Below, one piece after another: positions 19,946 through 29,064 of a DNA stretch of 64,000 nucleotides. The notes beneath the pieces were generated by a model. It saw only the letters and a program-made list of their open reading frames with translations, searched no databases and was not told where the DNA came from. A program made the position numbers and the translations under genes. The DNA comes from Schaalia sp. lx-260 (GTDB lineage: Bacteria > Actinomycetota > Actinomycetes > Actinomycetales > Actinomycetaceae). How positions within the stretch are numbered: the first letter of the stretch is position 1; each line of letters opens with the position of its first letter. The stretch is taken from assembly GCF_021083645.1 (NCBI RefSeq), contig NZ_JAJNRQ010000004.1:62001-126000 (forward strand), given 5' to 3'.

Positions 19946-21469
19946 TTAGTTTCGGCCCTCATAGCTAAGGGAAGATACCTCATGATGTTCACTTGGTTGA
20001 GGAAAGGCACGCACATGTGTACGCACAAGCTCTTTTAACTTTTCCACATCATTTGGCATATCTGTCACTTTTTGTGGAGCATCCTCAATACCCAAAAAAC
20101 GCTGCGGCATGGGCGGAACTTCACCGATTGCTTCAGCAACTGTGTCCGCAAATTTCACAGGTAATGCTGTTTCCATCACGACAAGTGGCGTATCCACGTG
20201 GGCCACCCATTGTTTTGCCACATGCACACCGTCAGCCGTATGAGTATCCAATAAATACCCACTGTTTTTGTAGACCTGACGTATTTGTGTCACGCGATCA
20301 GCATGACCTGAAGAACCTGACACGAAACCCCACGTGTCACGCAGTGAAGCAAATTCTGGAGTATCTGACAGATCAAAAAAGCCCTGAGTCGTCAAGGACG
20401 CACCGAAAAGATCAGCAACACGCTCAGCGTCACGATGGAGCATATCCCACACAAAACGCTCAAAATTTGACGCTTTTGAAATATCCATAGACGGTGACGA
20501 GGTGGCAAGGGTATCTGCTGATGAACGAACCCTGTACACGCCCGTACGGAAAAATTCGTCAAGAACATCATTTTCATTTGTTGCCACAATTAACGTATCG
20601 AGCGGGAGTCCCATCGAGCGCGCAATATGAGCAGCACATACGTTACCGAAGTTACCTGAAGGCACACAGACACTGATTTTCTGCTGATTCGGATGGGTTC
20701 CCCTTGCAAGTGCTACCTGTTCCGATACGCGAATCCATGTCGCCACGTAGTACACAACTTGAGCAACCAGGCGCGCCCAGTTAATTGAATTCACCGCGCC
20801 TATGTGCCATTCGGCTTTGAAATCCGCATCCATGTTGAGGGATTTGACGAGGTCTTGGCAGTCATCAAATACTCCGTCAACCGCGACGTTCACAATATTG
20901 TCATCCATCAGGGAAAACATTTGTGCTCGTTGGAAAGGAGTCATCCTACCTGCTGGAGTCAACATGACGACGGATAATCCGGCGCGTCCACGCAACGCAT
21001 ATTCAGCAGCCGAACCTGTGTCACCACTGGTGGCTCCGACAATGGTGAGCCAACTATTCCTGCGTGTGAGTTCATATTCAAAGAGTTCACCTAAAAGCTG
21101 CATAGCCATATCTTTGAAAGCCGCTGTCGGCCCTTCAGATAGGTGTGAGAGCCACAGGCCGTCTCCGAGGTCTGTCACGGGCACGATATCCGGTGTAGAA
21201 AATGTCGGGGTACGGTAGGCCCGTTCGCATATTCCTACAAGATCCTCAGTTGGAATATCGTCGATAAATAACGAGAGGACACGTGCCGCTAAAGCAGCAT
21301 AGCCTTCCTCATTCAAAGTGGTACGCCACTGCGCGAGTATTTCTTCGGTGATCGTCGGGTAGTCCACCGGCATGTATAAACCGCCATCTGGAGCAAGTCC
21401 CATCAGCAAAATATCACTGAAGCTCATGGTGGGCGTATCTGTTGCTGAACGAGTTGAAAGGTAACGCAC
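19946..21469 (-). CDS. thrC: Threonine synthase
   Basis: PLP enzyme converting O-phosphohomoserine to threonine. 507 residues, the longer class also found in E. coli and yeast. The N-terminal domain MRYLSTRSATDTPTMSFSD is typical, and the PLP lysine lies in HLSEGPTAAFKDMAMQ (about residue 117). GATSGDTGSAAEYALRG and SGNFGNVCA bind the phosphate. The GTG at 21469 is supported by TAGAAT exactly six bases upstream. It is followed after about 140 bases by cysS. Confidence 0.95.
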   Translation of the reverse strand: MRYLSTRSATDTPTMSFSDILLMGLAPDGGLYMPVDYPTITEEILAQWRTTLNEEGYAALAARVLSLFIDDIPTEDLVGICERAYRTPTFSTPDIVPVTDLGDGLWLSHLSEGPTAAFKDMAMQLLGELFEYELTRRNSWLTIVGATSGDTGSAAEYALRGRAGLSVVMLTPAGRMTPFQRAQMFSLMDDNIVNVAVDGVFDDCQDLVKSLNMDADFKAEWHIGAVNSINWARLVAQVVYYVATWIRVSEQVALARGTHPNQQKISVCVPSGNFGNVCAAHIARSMGLPLDTLIVATNENDVLDEFFRTGVYRVRSSADTLATSSPSMDISKASNFERFVWDMLHRDAERVADLFGASLTTQGFFDLSDTPEFASLRDTWGFVSGSSGHADRVTQIRQVYKNSGYLLDTHTADGVHVAKQWVAHVDTPLVVMETALPVKFADTVAEAIGEVPPMPQRFLGIEDAPQKVTDMPNDVEKLKELVRTHVRAFPQPSEHHEVSSLSYEGRN

Positions 21470-21475
21470 AGAGCG

Positions 21476-21481
21476 ATTCTA
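21476..21481 (-). promoter_or_regulatory. Candidate -10 of thrC (leaderless)
   Basis: TAGAAT, one base from the TATAAT consensus, lies six bases before the GTG start of thrC with no ribosome-binding site in between. Confidence 0.55.
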
Positions 21482-21569
21482 TCGGTGGAGTCTCACTTGT
21501 TGTTGAGTGTTTCATGCAAGGCCCATTCGTGCCCTCGCACGTCGTAGTGTCGCTACGAAAAAGAAGCCG

Positions 21570-21575
21570 TAGGCT
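21570..21575 (+). promoter_or_regulatory. Candidate -10 of ispF (leaderless)
   Basis: TAGGCT lies six bases before the ispF ATG. The same hexamer at the same spacing precedes the hydrolase gene at 48003. Confidence 0.5.
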
Positions 21576-21581
21576 TGAGGT

Positions 21582-22163
21582 ATGAGCGACTCTTTATCCA
21601 CTGACTTATCCGATATGTCACCTGCAGAGCCTTTTTTTCCTTTCCGAACGGGACAGGCATGTGACGTTCACGCTTTTGCTAAGGATCACGCTTCTGAGCG
21701 CCCGCTGATGCTTGCATGTTTACAGTGGCCCGATGAAACACCACTGTCGGGACATTCAGATGCAGATGTTGCAGCACATGCTTTATGTGATGCGATTCTT
21801 GCAGCCTGTGGACTGGGTGAATTAGGAACTGTTTTCGGTACAGACCGTCCGCAGTGGGCGAATGCCAGTGGAGAAACTTTTATGCGTGAGGTCATGCGTA
21901 TGGCGCATGATGCGGGCTGGCGCCTTGGAAATGCTACTGTTCAAATTATCGGTAAACGTCCGCGTATGGCTGCTCGTCTACCTGAAGCATGTCAGCGCAT
22001 GAGCAGTATTGTCGGCGCACCGGTTTCTGTTAGTGCAACGACAACAGACGGATTAGGTTTTACTGGCCGTGGTGATGGTTTGGCAGCGATCGCTAATGTC
22101 CTCGTATTTCGTAAAGACTTTCTTGGGGCTAACTTGTCAGGTTTCGGAGGCGTATCACAATAG
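21582..22163 (+). CDS. ispF: 2-C-methyl-D-erythritol 2,4-cyclodiphosphate synthase
   Basis: Fifth enzyme of the MEP isoprenoid pathway, a zinc-dependent trimer. 193 residues, about 30 longer than usual at the N-terminus. The metal site is visible as CDVHAF near residue 27 and [17 protein letters not shown] near 55. [18 protein letters not shown] is the C-terminal signature. The gene stands alone on the plus strand, divergent from thrC and away from ispD, which is about 2 kb further on. The start is supported by the TAGGCT hexamer six bases upstream. Confidence 0.95.
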   Translation: MSDSLSTDLSDMSPAEPFFPFRTGQACDVHAFAKDHASERPLMLACLQWPDETPLSGHSDADVAAHALCDAILAACGLGELGTVFGTDRPQWANASGETFMREVMRMAHDAGWRLGNATVQIIGKRPRMAARLPEACQRMSSIVGAPVSVSATTTDGLGFTGRGDGLAAIANVLVFRKDFLGANLSGFGGVSQ

Positions 22164-22258
22164 CTGTACGCTCACCGGCGTACGTAAGACTGCCCAGACA
22201 AAAAGGGTCCTGCTTTGGGGAATAGATGCACGTATTTTCGCATTTAGGCCGCACACGT

Positions 22259-22291
22259 GGTGGGTGCGCGAAAAACTCTCGCACACCCACC
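22259..22291. terminator. Hairpin between convergent ispF and MFS genes
   Basis: GGTGGGTG(C)GCGA pairs with TCGC(A)CACCCACC with one mismatch, about 95 bases after the ispF stop and 47 bases beyond the end of the convergent gene. There is no clear U-run on either strand. Confidence 0.5.
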
Positions 22292-22337
22292 GAAGGAAAG
22301 CAGTTCGGATATGTCAGTTTGTTCCGAGATTTTCCTT

Positions 22338-23744
22338 TTAATTCGTCGTTTCTGAGGTCTTTCCTGCGTGCCGTTCAGATTCATCGAAGTGATCTAAATG
22401 TGCTTCTTCGACTTTGACAGGCAGTATCAGTAGTAAGCCTGCCAGTAAAATCAAAGCGATGCCAAGGACACCCCAGTGCGTGTATTCTCCGCCAGGATTG
22501 ACTATTTCACCTACTGTTAATGCCAGTAAGTACATGGCGGGTGCAAGGAAGGAAACAGCTCGGCCTGTTGTAGCGTAGAGGCCGAAAATTTCACCTTCAC
22601 GTCCCTCGGGAATCATACGAGCCAGCAGGGAACGTGACGCAGATTGGACAGGGCCAACGAAAATACACAGGATAAGGCCAAGAATCCAAAACACTATCGG
22701 ACCGTTAGCGTAGAATACGAAAATCCCTGTACCTGACAGTGTCATTGCGATAAGGGATGTGACGATAACTTTTTTGGGACCAAATTTGTCGTCTAAAGCT
22801 CCAAAGGCGATAGTCGCTAAACCTGCGACCACATTTGACGCGATCGCAAAAATCATCACATCGCTGGCAGTGAAGTGGAAAGTTGTTTTCGCAATAATTG
22901 CGCCATATGTGAATGTTCCTGCCAGGCCGTCACGAAAGACCGCTGAGGCGATCAGGAAAAACAGGGTATGCGGAGCGACTTTCTTAAGGTTCCGCACGGT
23001 TTTCCACAGTAAACGGTAGGACTGTATGAGGCTTTCGCGCCCTTCTTGAGCATCAGGTTGTTCCACATGCACATGGCGCGGTTTTGGTGATCGGATAATG
23101 ACAGGTAAAGCAAAAATCGTGAATTGTGCGGCTGCCACGAGCATAGCGACACGAATATTCATGTCATTTTCAGTGGTTACACCAAACCAACCAACTTCGG
23201 GGGCTATGAATCCGACATAGATAATGAGGAGGAGGACAATCCCACCAATATAGCCGGCCCCCCAGCCAAAACCTGAAATGCGACCCATATCTTCTTTGCG
23301 GGCAATATGGTTCAGCATGGCGTTGTAGTTAACAGAGGCAAATTCAAAGAATATGTTGCCTAAGCCTAGTAGGAGCACACCCAACCACAGTGCGTTGATG
23401 GGTCCAAGTGGACTATTGGGGTACACGAAATACATGGCGAGCATACATACAACGACAAGGCCTGTAAACCATCCGAGGAGTACCCCGCCTTTGCCTCGTC
23501 TGTCTGCGCGTTGACCGGTAATTGGCGCAAGTAAAGCGATGACGAGGCCCGCAACTGTCAAACCAATGGACAGGTACCGTGATGCTGTAGCTCCGTCAGT
23601 GAATTTTCCGTCACTGGTCAGGTAGGTAGTGAACACAAAAGTTGTAGCGACAGCGTTAAATGCTGCTGATCCCCAGTCCCACATTGCCCATTCAATAACG
23701 GGGCGGGTCAGAAGTTTTCTGTGTTTTACAGTGTGATCTGACAT
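22338..23744 (-). CDS. MFS transporter of the Atg22-like/UMF1 type
   Basis: 468 residues with about 12 transmembrane helices. The N-terminal EWAMWDWGSAAFNAVATTFVF and the pattern LGNIFFEFASVNYNAMLNHIA followed by GRISGFGWGAGYIGG are characteristic of the Atg22-like branch of the major facilitator superfamily. Its bacterial members are uncharacterised exporters or amino-acid transporters; the substrate cannot be told here. The ATG at 23744 has an ideal AGGAGG six bases upstream, so the longer frame starting at 23783 is rejected. It is convergent with ispF. Confidence 0.88.
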   Translation of the reverse strand: MSDHTVKHRKLLTRPVIEWAMWDWGSAAFNAVATTFVFTTYLTSDGKFTDGATASRYLSIGLTVAGLVIALLAPITGQRADRRGKGGVLLGWFTGLVVVCMLAMYFVYPNSPLGPINALWLGVLLLGLGNIFFEFASVNYNAMLNHIARKEDMGRISGFGWGAGYIGGIVLLLIIYVGFIAPEVGWFGVTTENDMNIRVAMLVAAAQFTIFALPVIIRSPKPRHVHVEQPDAQEGRESLIQSYRLLWKTVRNLKKVAPHTLFFLIASAVFRDGLAGTFTYGAIIAKTTFHFTASDVMIFAIASNVVAGLATIAFGALDDKFGPKKVIVTSLIAMTLSGTGIFVFYANGPIVFWILGLILCIFVGPVQSASRSLLARMIPEGREGEIFGLYATTGRAVSFLAPAMYLLALTVGEIVNPGGEYTHWGVLGIALILLAGLLLILPVKVEEAHLDHFDESERHAGKTSETTN

Positions 23745-23871
23745 GTATCCTCCTCGGATATTGATGTCGTTGACATCCTTCACGTGTCTTTACTCAACAG
23801 CGCGCACAGTCACGTCGATATAGGGACATGCGCATACACATGTTGCGTGCACACACGCATATTACGTGTTG

Positions 23872-24630
23872 TCACTGTTTGAGTATCAGTTCCGCTAACG
23901 CAAGATCGATACTAGTGGTGATTTTCATTGCCTGTAAATCACCCGTAACAACGTGGACAGTTCCTCCCATCGCTTCCACTAGTGCTGCATCATCTGTTGC
24001 AGCGGTCATTTCATTATGAGAAAGTTCAGCACCATACTCGTGAGCTCGACGTATTGTCGCCCAGGTAAAGCCTTGTGGCGTTTGAATTGCAACCATGCAA
24101 CGACGTTCAGGTGTCGCTGTCACCACTCGTGGTACGTCATCGGCTGCAGAAGGTCGATCCACCATTTTTAATGTGTCTGTGACAGGCATAGCAGGAATCA
24201 CGGCTTCGTACCCTTGGCGTACTGCCGTGATAACACGGGTAATCACGTCAGTAGGAGTTAAGCAACGGGCTGCATCATGTATGAGAATCACCGTATCATC
24301 TTGTAATTCATCACCGCATGTACGTGCGAGGTTGCTTATTGCGGCCAATCCTCGCCCAACAGAGGCTTGGCGCGATTGTGAGGCTCCTACGACAATGTGA
24401 ACTTGCGTGTCGGTTCCTGGTACATGGTTTTCCGGAAAAACAGCGCGAAAATCGTCATACGCTTCCGGGGGGGCTGTAATGACGATACCTGCAATACCAG
24501 CGTGAGCGAGTCCACGTGCCGCGCGTAGAACAAGCGGCTGACCGACTAAAGGAATAAGAGCTTTAGGAAGAGTATTTCCTAGGCGCTTACCTGCACCCGC
24601 GGCTGTCAGCACCGCATAAGCGCGTGTCAT
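23872..24630 (-). CDS. ispD: 2-C-methyl-D-erythritol 4-phosphate cytidylyltransferase
   Basis: Third MEP-pathway enzyme, transferring CMP to methylerythritol phosphate. 252 residues starting MTRAYAVLTAAGAGKRLG, where the glycine/basic loop binds CTP. ILIHDAARCLTP and a C-terminal CMVAIQTPQGF segment are further signatures. The ATG at 24630 lies one base after the carD stop (TGATATG), so translation is coupled to carD. The longer upstream frame lies inside carD and is rejected. carD followed by ispD is a conserved actinobacterial pair. Confidence 0.95.
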   Translation of the reverse strand: MTRAYAVLTAAGAGKRLGNTLPKALIPLVGQPLVLRAARGLAHAGIAGIVITAPPEAYDDFRAVFPENHVPGTDTQVHIVVGASQSRQASVGRGLAAISNLARTCGDELQDDTVILIHDAARCLTPTDVITRVITAVRQGYEAVIPAMPVTDTLKMVDRPSAADDVPRVVTATPERRCMVAIQTPQGFTWATIRRAHEYGAELSHNEMTAATDDAALVEAMGGTVHVVTGDLQAMKITTSIDLALAELILKQ

Positions 24631-24631
24631 A

Positions 24632-25186
24632 TCAGTTGTCGTCACCTGAATGTGGTGCGTCAGTGTCAGCGTCGTCTGTATCGAGGTCCGGCATGATGAT
24701 TTGTCCTTCTGCGAGGATTTCATCAAGGCGGATAGCAGCAGCCGCTTTGTCGATACCGCGCGCAAGGGCAAGTTCAGAGGTTAAGATTTGGCGCGCTTTT
24801 GTGAGCATGCGTTTTTCACCGGTTGACAGTTTCTTTTGGTCGTCACGGCGCGTCAGGTCACGGACTACCTCTGAGACACGAACAATGTCGCCTGTCGCAA
24901 TTTTTTCTTGATTTGCTTTGTAGCGTCGTGACCAATTTGTTGGTTCTTCAACGTAGGGGGAACGAAGAACTGAAAGGACTTCCTCTAAGCCGTCCTCATC
25001 AACCACGTCGCGCACGCCGACAAGATCAACATTTTCTGCGGGTACTTGAATGGTGAGGTCACCTTGACTGACACGCAAAGTCAGGTAGGTCCTTTCTTCA
25101 CCGCGGATTTTGCGGATCGAAATTTCTTCGATCGTGGCTGCACCGTGATGTGGATACACAACGGTCTGACCGATGGCGAACGACAT
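24632..25186 (-). CDS. carD: CarD/CdnL-type RNA polymerase-binding regulator
   Basis: 184 residues. The Tudor-like RNA polymerase-interacting domain is at 1-60 ([22 protein letters not shown]). The helical C-terminal half ends in an acidic tail and contains the conserved Trp ([14 protein letters not shown]). CarD stabilises the open promoter complex, especially at rRNA promoters, and is essential in mycobacteria. The ATG at 25186 has GGGAG about six bases upstream. It forms an operon with ispD. Confidence 0.95.
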   Translation of the reverse strand: MSFAIGQTVVYPHHGAATIEEISIRKIRGEERTYLTLRVSQGDLTIQVPAENVDLVGVRDVVDEDGLEEVLSVLRSPYVEEPTNWSRRYKANQEKIATGDIVRVSEVVRDLTRRDDQKKLSTGEKRMLTKARQILTSELALARGIDKAAAAIRLDEILAEGQIIMPDLDTDDADTDAPHSGDDN

Positions 25187-25319
25187 TGGAGCTCCCTGCG
25201 CATATAGACAACAGCGTATTCATACTACCATTTGCTGTGCTTTAAGAGGCAGTGTGCACATTTTCCGGAATATTTACCCCGCTTTTTCGCTGTATCACAC
25301 ACTCCACCTCATAAAAAGA

Positions 25320-25350
25320 GGGCAGGGCACATATGATATGCACCCTGCCC
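25320..25350 (-). terminator. Intrinsic terminator of gpmA
   Basis: GGGCAGGG/CCCTGCCC forms an 8-bp stem (longer with partial pairing in the loop), followed in the minus direction by TCTTTTTAT. It is about 75 bases beyond the gpmA stop. Confidence 0.85.
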
Positions 25351-25426
25351 TGTAGTATCTGTCGCCCTGAGGGCATCGACCATAGTCTTAGCTATCGGTC
25401 CGTCTCAGCGCCTTCCAGACGAGGTC

Positions 25427-26164
25427 TTACTTACCTTGATTCGCAACTGCCGCAATCTTTGCTTCAGCTTCAGGATCAAGGTAGCGGCCACCTTTCTTTA
25501 CAGGTTGCAAAGTTTCCTCATCCAATTCATAAACCAACGGGATACCGGTGGGAATATTGACACCAGCGATTTCATCGTCGGAAATCTGATCGAGGTGCTT
25601 GACGATAGCGCGTAATGAGTTACCGTGGGCAGCGATCATTACTGTCTTTCCTGTGCGAATTTCAGGAACAATTGTTTCTTCCCAGTACGGCAACAGGCGT
25701 TCGAGCACGTCTTTTAGACATTCGGTGCTTGGGATCTGTTCACCTGCATAACGCGGGTCGCTGTCTTGAGAAAATTCTGATCCCAGTTCAATTGCCGGCG
25801 GTGGCACATCGTAGGAACGACGCCACAGCATGAATTGCTCATCACCGTATTCGTCACGGATTTCCTTTTTATTCTTCCCTTGCAAAGCACCGTAGTGACG
25901 TTCGTTGAGACGCCAGTGGCGTTGCACGGGGATCCAGTGACGATCAGCCGCATCAAGAGCCAGGTTCGCTGTCATGATTGCACGGCGAAGCATAGAGGTG
26001 AACAGAATATCCGGTAGGACACCTGCTTCCTTCAGGAATTCACCGCCGCGAGCAGCTTCTGCTCGTCCTTTTTCTGAGAGAGGAACATCCACCCAACCGG
26101 TGAATAAGTTCTTTGCATTCCATTCGCTTTCGCCGTGGCGAAGCAGCACTAATGTATAAGTCAC
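25427..26164 (-). CDS. gpmA: 2,3-bisphosphoglycerate-dependent phosphoglycerate mutase
   Basis: Glycolytic/gluconeogenic enzyme interconverting 3- and 2-phosphoglycerate through a phospho-histidine. The 245 residues are normal. [12 protein letters not shown] carries the catalytic His, [15 protein letters not shown] follows, and [11 protein letters not shown] holds the second His. The GTG at 26164 ([11 protein letters not shown]) is chosen because homologues start there and GAGGAG lies upstream. The longer frame has an unrelated N-terminus. It is monocistronic, with a clear terminator after it. Confidence 0.95.
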   Translation of the reverse strand: MTYTLVLLRHGESEWNAKNLFTGWVDVPLSEKGRAEAARGGEFLKEAGVLPDILFTSMLRRAIMTANLALDAADRHWIPVQRHWRLNERHYGALQGKNKKEIRDEYGDEQFMLWRRSYDVPPPAIELGSEFSQDSDPRYAGEQIPSTECLKDVLERLLPYWEETIVPEIRTGKTVMIAAHGNSLRAIVKHLDQISDDEIAGVNIPTGIPLVYELDEETLQPVKKGGRYLDPEAEAKIAAVANQGK

Positions 26165-26293
26165 GATCAGTATTCTCCTCTGTATCGTCGGTATTGTCTT
26201 AGGGCACAAGGCCCACTAGGGCATACACATATCATCACGGGAGGCTATTCCTCCCACATAAAGGCACGATATACCGTAAAACCTCAAAAATGG

Positions 26294-26617
26294 TTAGGCG
26301 TTTTCAGCGTGATACTGGCTCACTAATTCCGCAGGGATACGTCCACGTTCACTCACAGCGATCCCTCGCTTTTTCGCCCATGCGCGCACCTCGGCACTTA
26401 AACCGGGGACAGCAGTAACGCCAGATGTTCTGCGACGCTGACGGCCGCCGATACGACGTCCCGCAGCAATCCATTCATCTAACGTTTTCTTCATACGCGC
26501 GAGGTTTTCCTCAGAAAGGTCAATTTCGTAATCAATTCCATCAAAAGAAAAAGAAACTGTACGCTGAGCTTCCGCTCCATCCATATCGTCAATAAGAATT
26601 ACTTTTGTTTTCTTCAT
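26294..26617 (-). CDS. lsr2: Lsr2 nucleoid-associated protein
   Basis: 107 residues. The N-terminal oligomerisation domain begins MKKTKVILIDDMDG with VSFSFDGIDYEIDLSEEN. A Lys/Arg-rich linker follows, then the C-terminal DNA-binding domain (VRAWAKKRGIAVSERGRIP) with the RGR-type AT-hook motif that inserts in the minor groove of AT-rich DNA. Lsr2 is the actinobacterial functional equivalent of H-NS and silences AT-rich, often foreign, genes. The region directly upstream is itself strongly AT-rich, so autoregulation is plausible but unproven. Confidence 0.96.
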   Translation of the reverse strand: MKKTKVILIDDMDGAEAQRTVSFSFDGIDYEIDLSEENLARMKKTLDEWIAAGRRIGGRQRRRTSGVTAVPGLSAEVRAWAKKRGIAVSERGRIPAELVSQYHAENA

Positions 26618-27143
26618 GAGCGCCTCACTTTGTGACCAAAACAGAAAAGTATCCGCAGTACACCAGACATGTTTATTCTAATATAAAAGAACTTGACAGC
26701 GAACTTATAAAGAAAATATTAAAGCGTTTTATACCTCACTTATATGAGCAGAATAAAGTGAAAGTTAAATAATTTCCTTCATTCGATTCACCTCTTTAAT
26801 TCTGCTCCTTAACTTTTCCTATGAAAGAGAAATAATTGACTGAAGAAGAAAATAAAATTGATTCTGGCCTGCGGAAAAATTGAAACTTAACTCATACTTT
26901 GTCTGCTTGAGCATCTGAAATTATCAATTGCCACTTTCTTTTTCTTCACTAAACCTGTAAATTAACTTCACTGAAACGATTACTACAGCGCAAGAACACA
27001 AAATTCTTGCTTAAACAAAGGCGAATAGGACTTTACGGATTCTCATTCCACACTATTGCACCTAGACTCATAGACAATGCCTGCGCTCAGGCCACACGTC
27101 CCCGCCCTCCCCCACACACAGAAAGCTCAGAAGGAAGAAAATC
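26618..27143. other. AT-rich gene-free region between lsr2 and marR
   Basis: About 525 bases with no credible ORF on either strand and base composition clearly more AT-rich than the flanking genes, with many A and T runs (for example 26690-26790). It must hold the divergent promoters of lsr2 and marR. It is a natural candidate for Lsr2 binding. I see no repeat or RNA gene in it. Confidence 0.5.
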
Positions 27144-27602
27144 ATGAACTCCGATATTCCGGGTTGCCCTTGGGAAACATGTTTTTCAACTACCACACGA
27201 CTTGCCCTTCGATTAGAAAATGAACTCAAGAAAAAAAGTTCACTCAGCCTGCCTGAATACAATGTCCTCCTGCATACCGAACGCGCAGGGAAAAATGGGA
27301 TTCGTTTAGGAATGTTGGCCCGTAGCGTTGTTTTCAGTCCTTCACGTTTAACTCATACTCTGCATCGACTCGTTGAACGCGGCTACATCACGCGCACACT
27401 GTGTTCGCAAGACAAAAGAGGCGGCATCATTACACTCACACGTGCAGGAAATGCCGCTCTACGCAAAGCAACATCCCATCACGCAGATCTGCTGAAAAAA
27501 CTGCTGCTTGATGACATGACTCCGGAAGAAAGCGCTGTTTTTGAGAAAGTTTTCCAGCGCATTAGGCAACGGCTAGATGAGGAAGAATTCAGCACTTTCT
27601 AA
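27144..27602 (+). CDS. MarR-family transcriptional regulator
   Basis: 152 residues with the winged helix-turn-helix arrangement of MarR. An N-terminal dimerisation helix leads to LSLPEYNVLLHTERAG, the recognition part SPSRLTHTLHRLVERGYI and the wing around CSQDKRGGIITLTRAG. A C-terminal helix pair follows, ending in an acidic tail. The ATG at 27144 has AAGGAAG upstream. Its target is unknown. The convergent neighbour is a ferrochelatase gene, and both sit next to the AT-rich stretch, which suggests possible joint acquisition. Confidence 0.88.
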   Translation: MNSDIPGCPWETCFSTTTRLALRLENELKKKSSLSLPEYNVLLHTERAGKNGIRLGMLARSVVFSPSRLTHTLHRLVERGYITRTLCSQDKRGGIITLTRAGNAALRKATSHHADLLKKLLLDDMTPEESAVFEKVFQRIRQRLDEEEFSTF

Positions 27603-27681
27603 ATAGCATTGCCTACTTTCTTATTACTCTCAGGCAGGGCATCACCATTGCTACGGAGTAGCTGCATGCTTAGGAAGTAGG

Positions 27682-27711
27682 CAACCTAAGGCAGCAGCAC
27701 CCAACCTAAGG
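27682..27711. repeat. Pair of 10-bp direct repeats between marR and hemH
   Basis: CAACCTAAGG occurs twice, 20 bases apart. On the other strand this reads CCTTAGGTTG, which resembles a half-site of DtxR/IdeR iron-regulator boxes (TTAGGTTAG...). In addition TTGCCTACTT (27609-27618) and AAGTAGGCAA (27675-27684) form a distant inverted repeat. The location between the 3' ends of two convergent genes is odd for an operator. Confidence 0.4.
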
Positions 27712-27754
27712 TATAAGTGGTCCGCAAACGCGTGAATATCCTGCTTTCGCCCGC

Positions 27755-28813
27755 TTATTTGTTGTTCAACCAGCCTGCTGTGCCCTGCCGTATTTGTTCA
27801 GCAAGAGTAGCAACAGCACCCTTTGATCCATTCCCCCAAGGAATATAGTGAAATTCTGTGCCACCGGCTTCATAGAAGGCCTGTCGGTTCAGCTCATTTA
27901 TTTCTTCTAAGGTTTCCAAACAATCTGCCATAAATCCTGGACAGATCACATCAAGACGCCCTTTGTATGTGCACCCTAATTCTTTGACCGTATCAATCGT
28001 TGCTGGACCCACCCATTCCGCACGCCCAAAAACAGATTGATAGGTTCGCATAATAGCTTCTCGGGGCAAACGCAGACGTTCCGCAAGAAGGTCGTAGGTT
28101 TCCTCACATTCGCTTGGGTAGGGATCACCTAGATCACGCATTGCCACAGGGATTGAATGGAAAGATAAAATCAGTCGATCTCCTGCATCAAAATGAGGGC
28201 GACCATGTTCTTGCCAATGAGCTTCAATTGCTTGAGCTAAAGCCTCAATATATTCAGAGGCTCCTTGGAAGCTACGGATTGTGCGTATTTCCATTTGATC
28301 TCGTGCAGATAACGCCCAACGCGCTACCTCGTCATACACAGTCCCTACCGTACTGGCTGCGTACTGTGGATAGGCTGACAAGATAAGGACTTTTCTGCAT
28401 CCTGCATTGTATATGCGGGTGAGTTCGTCCTTGATGGAAGGATTTCCGTAGCGCATGGCAATGCGTATATTGAGCTGCTCACCAAAAATGCGTTGAAGTT
28501 GCTCTGCTTGTTCTTGCGTGCCGCGCATAAGTGGGGAACCGTCCTCTGTCCAAATACTGCGGTATTGAGGGGCGATCATACGCGGACGAAAAGGAAGGAT
28601 GAAGGTTTCAAGAATCATTTTCCACAGCAAAGGCCGCATCTCAACAACACGCGGGTCGCTCAGGAATTCACGTAGGAAAGTTCGTATAGCTGAGGGCGTA
28701 GGAGCTTCAGGGGTGCCAAGATTAATAAGGAGAAGCGTCGGTCGTGTCTGCATTGACGTTTCCGAAATAGCTGGAGTCTGCGAATTTTCTGACACTGTAC
28801 TCACGTTCGTCAT
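27755..28813 (-). CDS. hemH: Ferrochelatase, protoporphyrin (proteobacterial-like) type
   Basis: Inserts Fe2+ into a porphyrin as the last step of heme synthesis. 352 residues. The N-terminal region LLLINLGTPEAPTPSAIRTF and YRSIWTEDGSPL, the metal-site His in LSFHSIPVAMRDLGDPYPSEC, and VICPGFMADCLETLEEI near the C-terminus closely resemble gammaproteobacterial protoporphyrin ferrochelatases. Most actinobacteria instead have the coproporphyrin ferrochelatase with a quite different sequence (starting like LLLSFGGPEGP). A 20-residue disordered leader precedes the domain. The ATG at 28813 has TAAAGT six bases upstream and no ribosome-binding site. No other heme gene is in the window. Confidence 0.92.
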   Translation of the reverse strand: MTNVSTVSENSQTPAISETSMQTRPTLLLINLGTPEAPTPSAIRTFLREFLSDPRVVEMRPLLWKMILETFILPFRPRMIAPQYRSIWTEDGSPLMRGTQEQAEQLQRIFGEQLNIRIAMRYGNPSIKDELTRIYNAGCRKVLILSAYPQYAASTVGTVYDEVARWALSARDQMEIRTIRSFQGASEYIEALAQAIEAHWQEHGRPHFDAGDRLILSFHSIPVAMRDLGDPYPSECEETYDLLAERLRLPREAIMRTYQSVFGRAEWVGPATIDTVKELGCTYKGRLDVICPGFMADCLETLEEINELNRQAFYEAGGTEFHYIPWGNGSKGAVATLAEQIRQGTAGWLNNK

Positions 28814-28819
28814 AACCTG

Positions 28820-28825
28820 ACTTTA
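28820..28825 (-). promoter_or_regulatory. Candidate -10 of hemH (leaderless)
   Basis: TAAAGT lies exactly six bases before the hemH ATG, repeating the spacing seen at thrC and cysS. Confidence 0.5.
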
Positions 28826-28999
28826 GCGGAAGTTGTGTACAAAACATGAACTAGCGCACTCTTTTAGAGCTTTTTCCTTATCCTCAGGCCTATTTCCTCA
28901 GATTCTATACCAAGAGGTGCAGAGGTTTTAGAAAAGAAATACATGCGAAAAAAGTGTCAGAAAATATTTCTTTCAATGTGACAAAGCAAAATAAAGCAA

Positions 29000-29021
29000 G
29001 GGCCCGACCGATGTCGGACCC
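29000..29021 (-). terminator. Intrinsic terminator of the bS22 gene
   Basis: GGGTCCGAC/GTCGGGCCC forms a 9-bp stem with one G-U pair and a 4-base loop, followed in the minus direction by TTGCTTTATTTTG. It lies about 45 bases after the stop. Confidence 0.8.
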
Positions 29022-29064
29022 CTGAATATGTGTCATTGACGGACAGTATTCGCCCGTCACGCGC

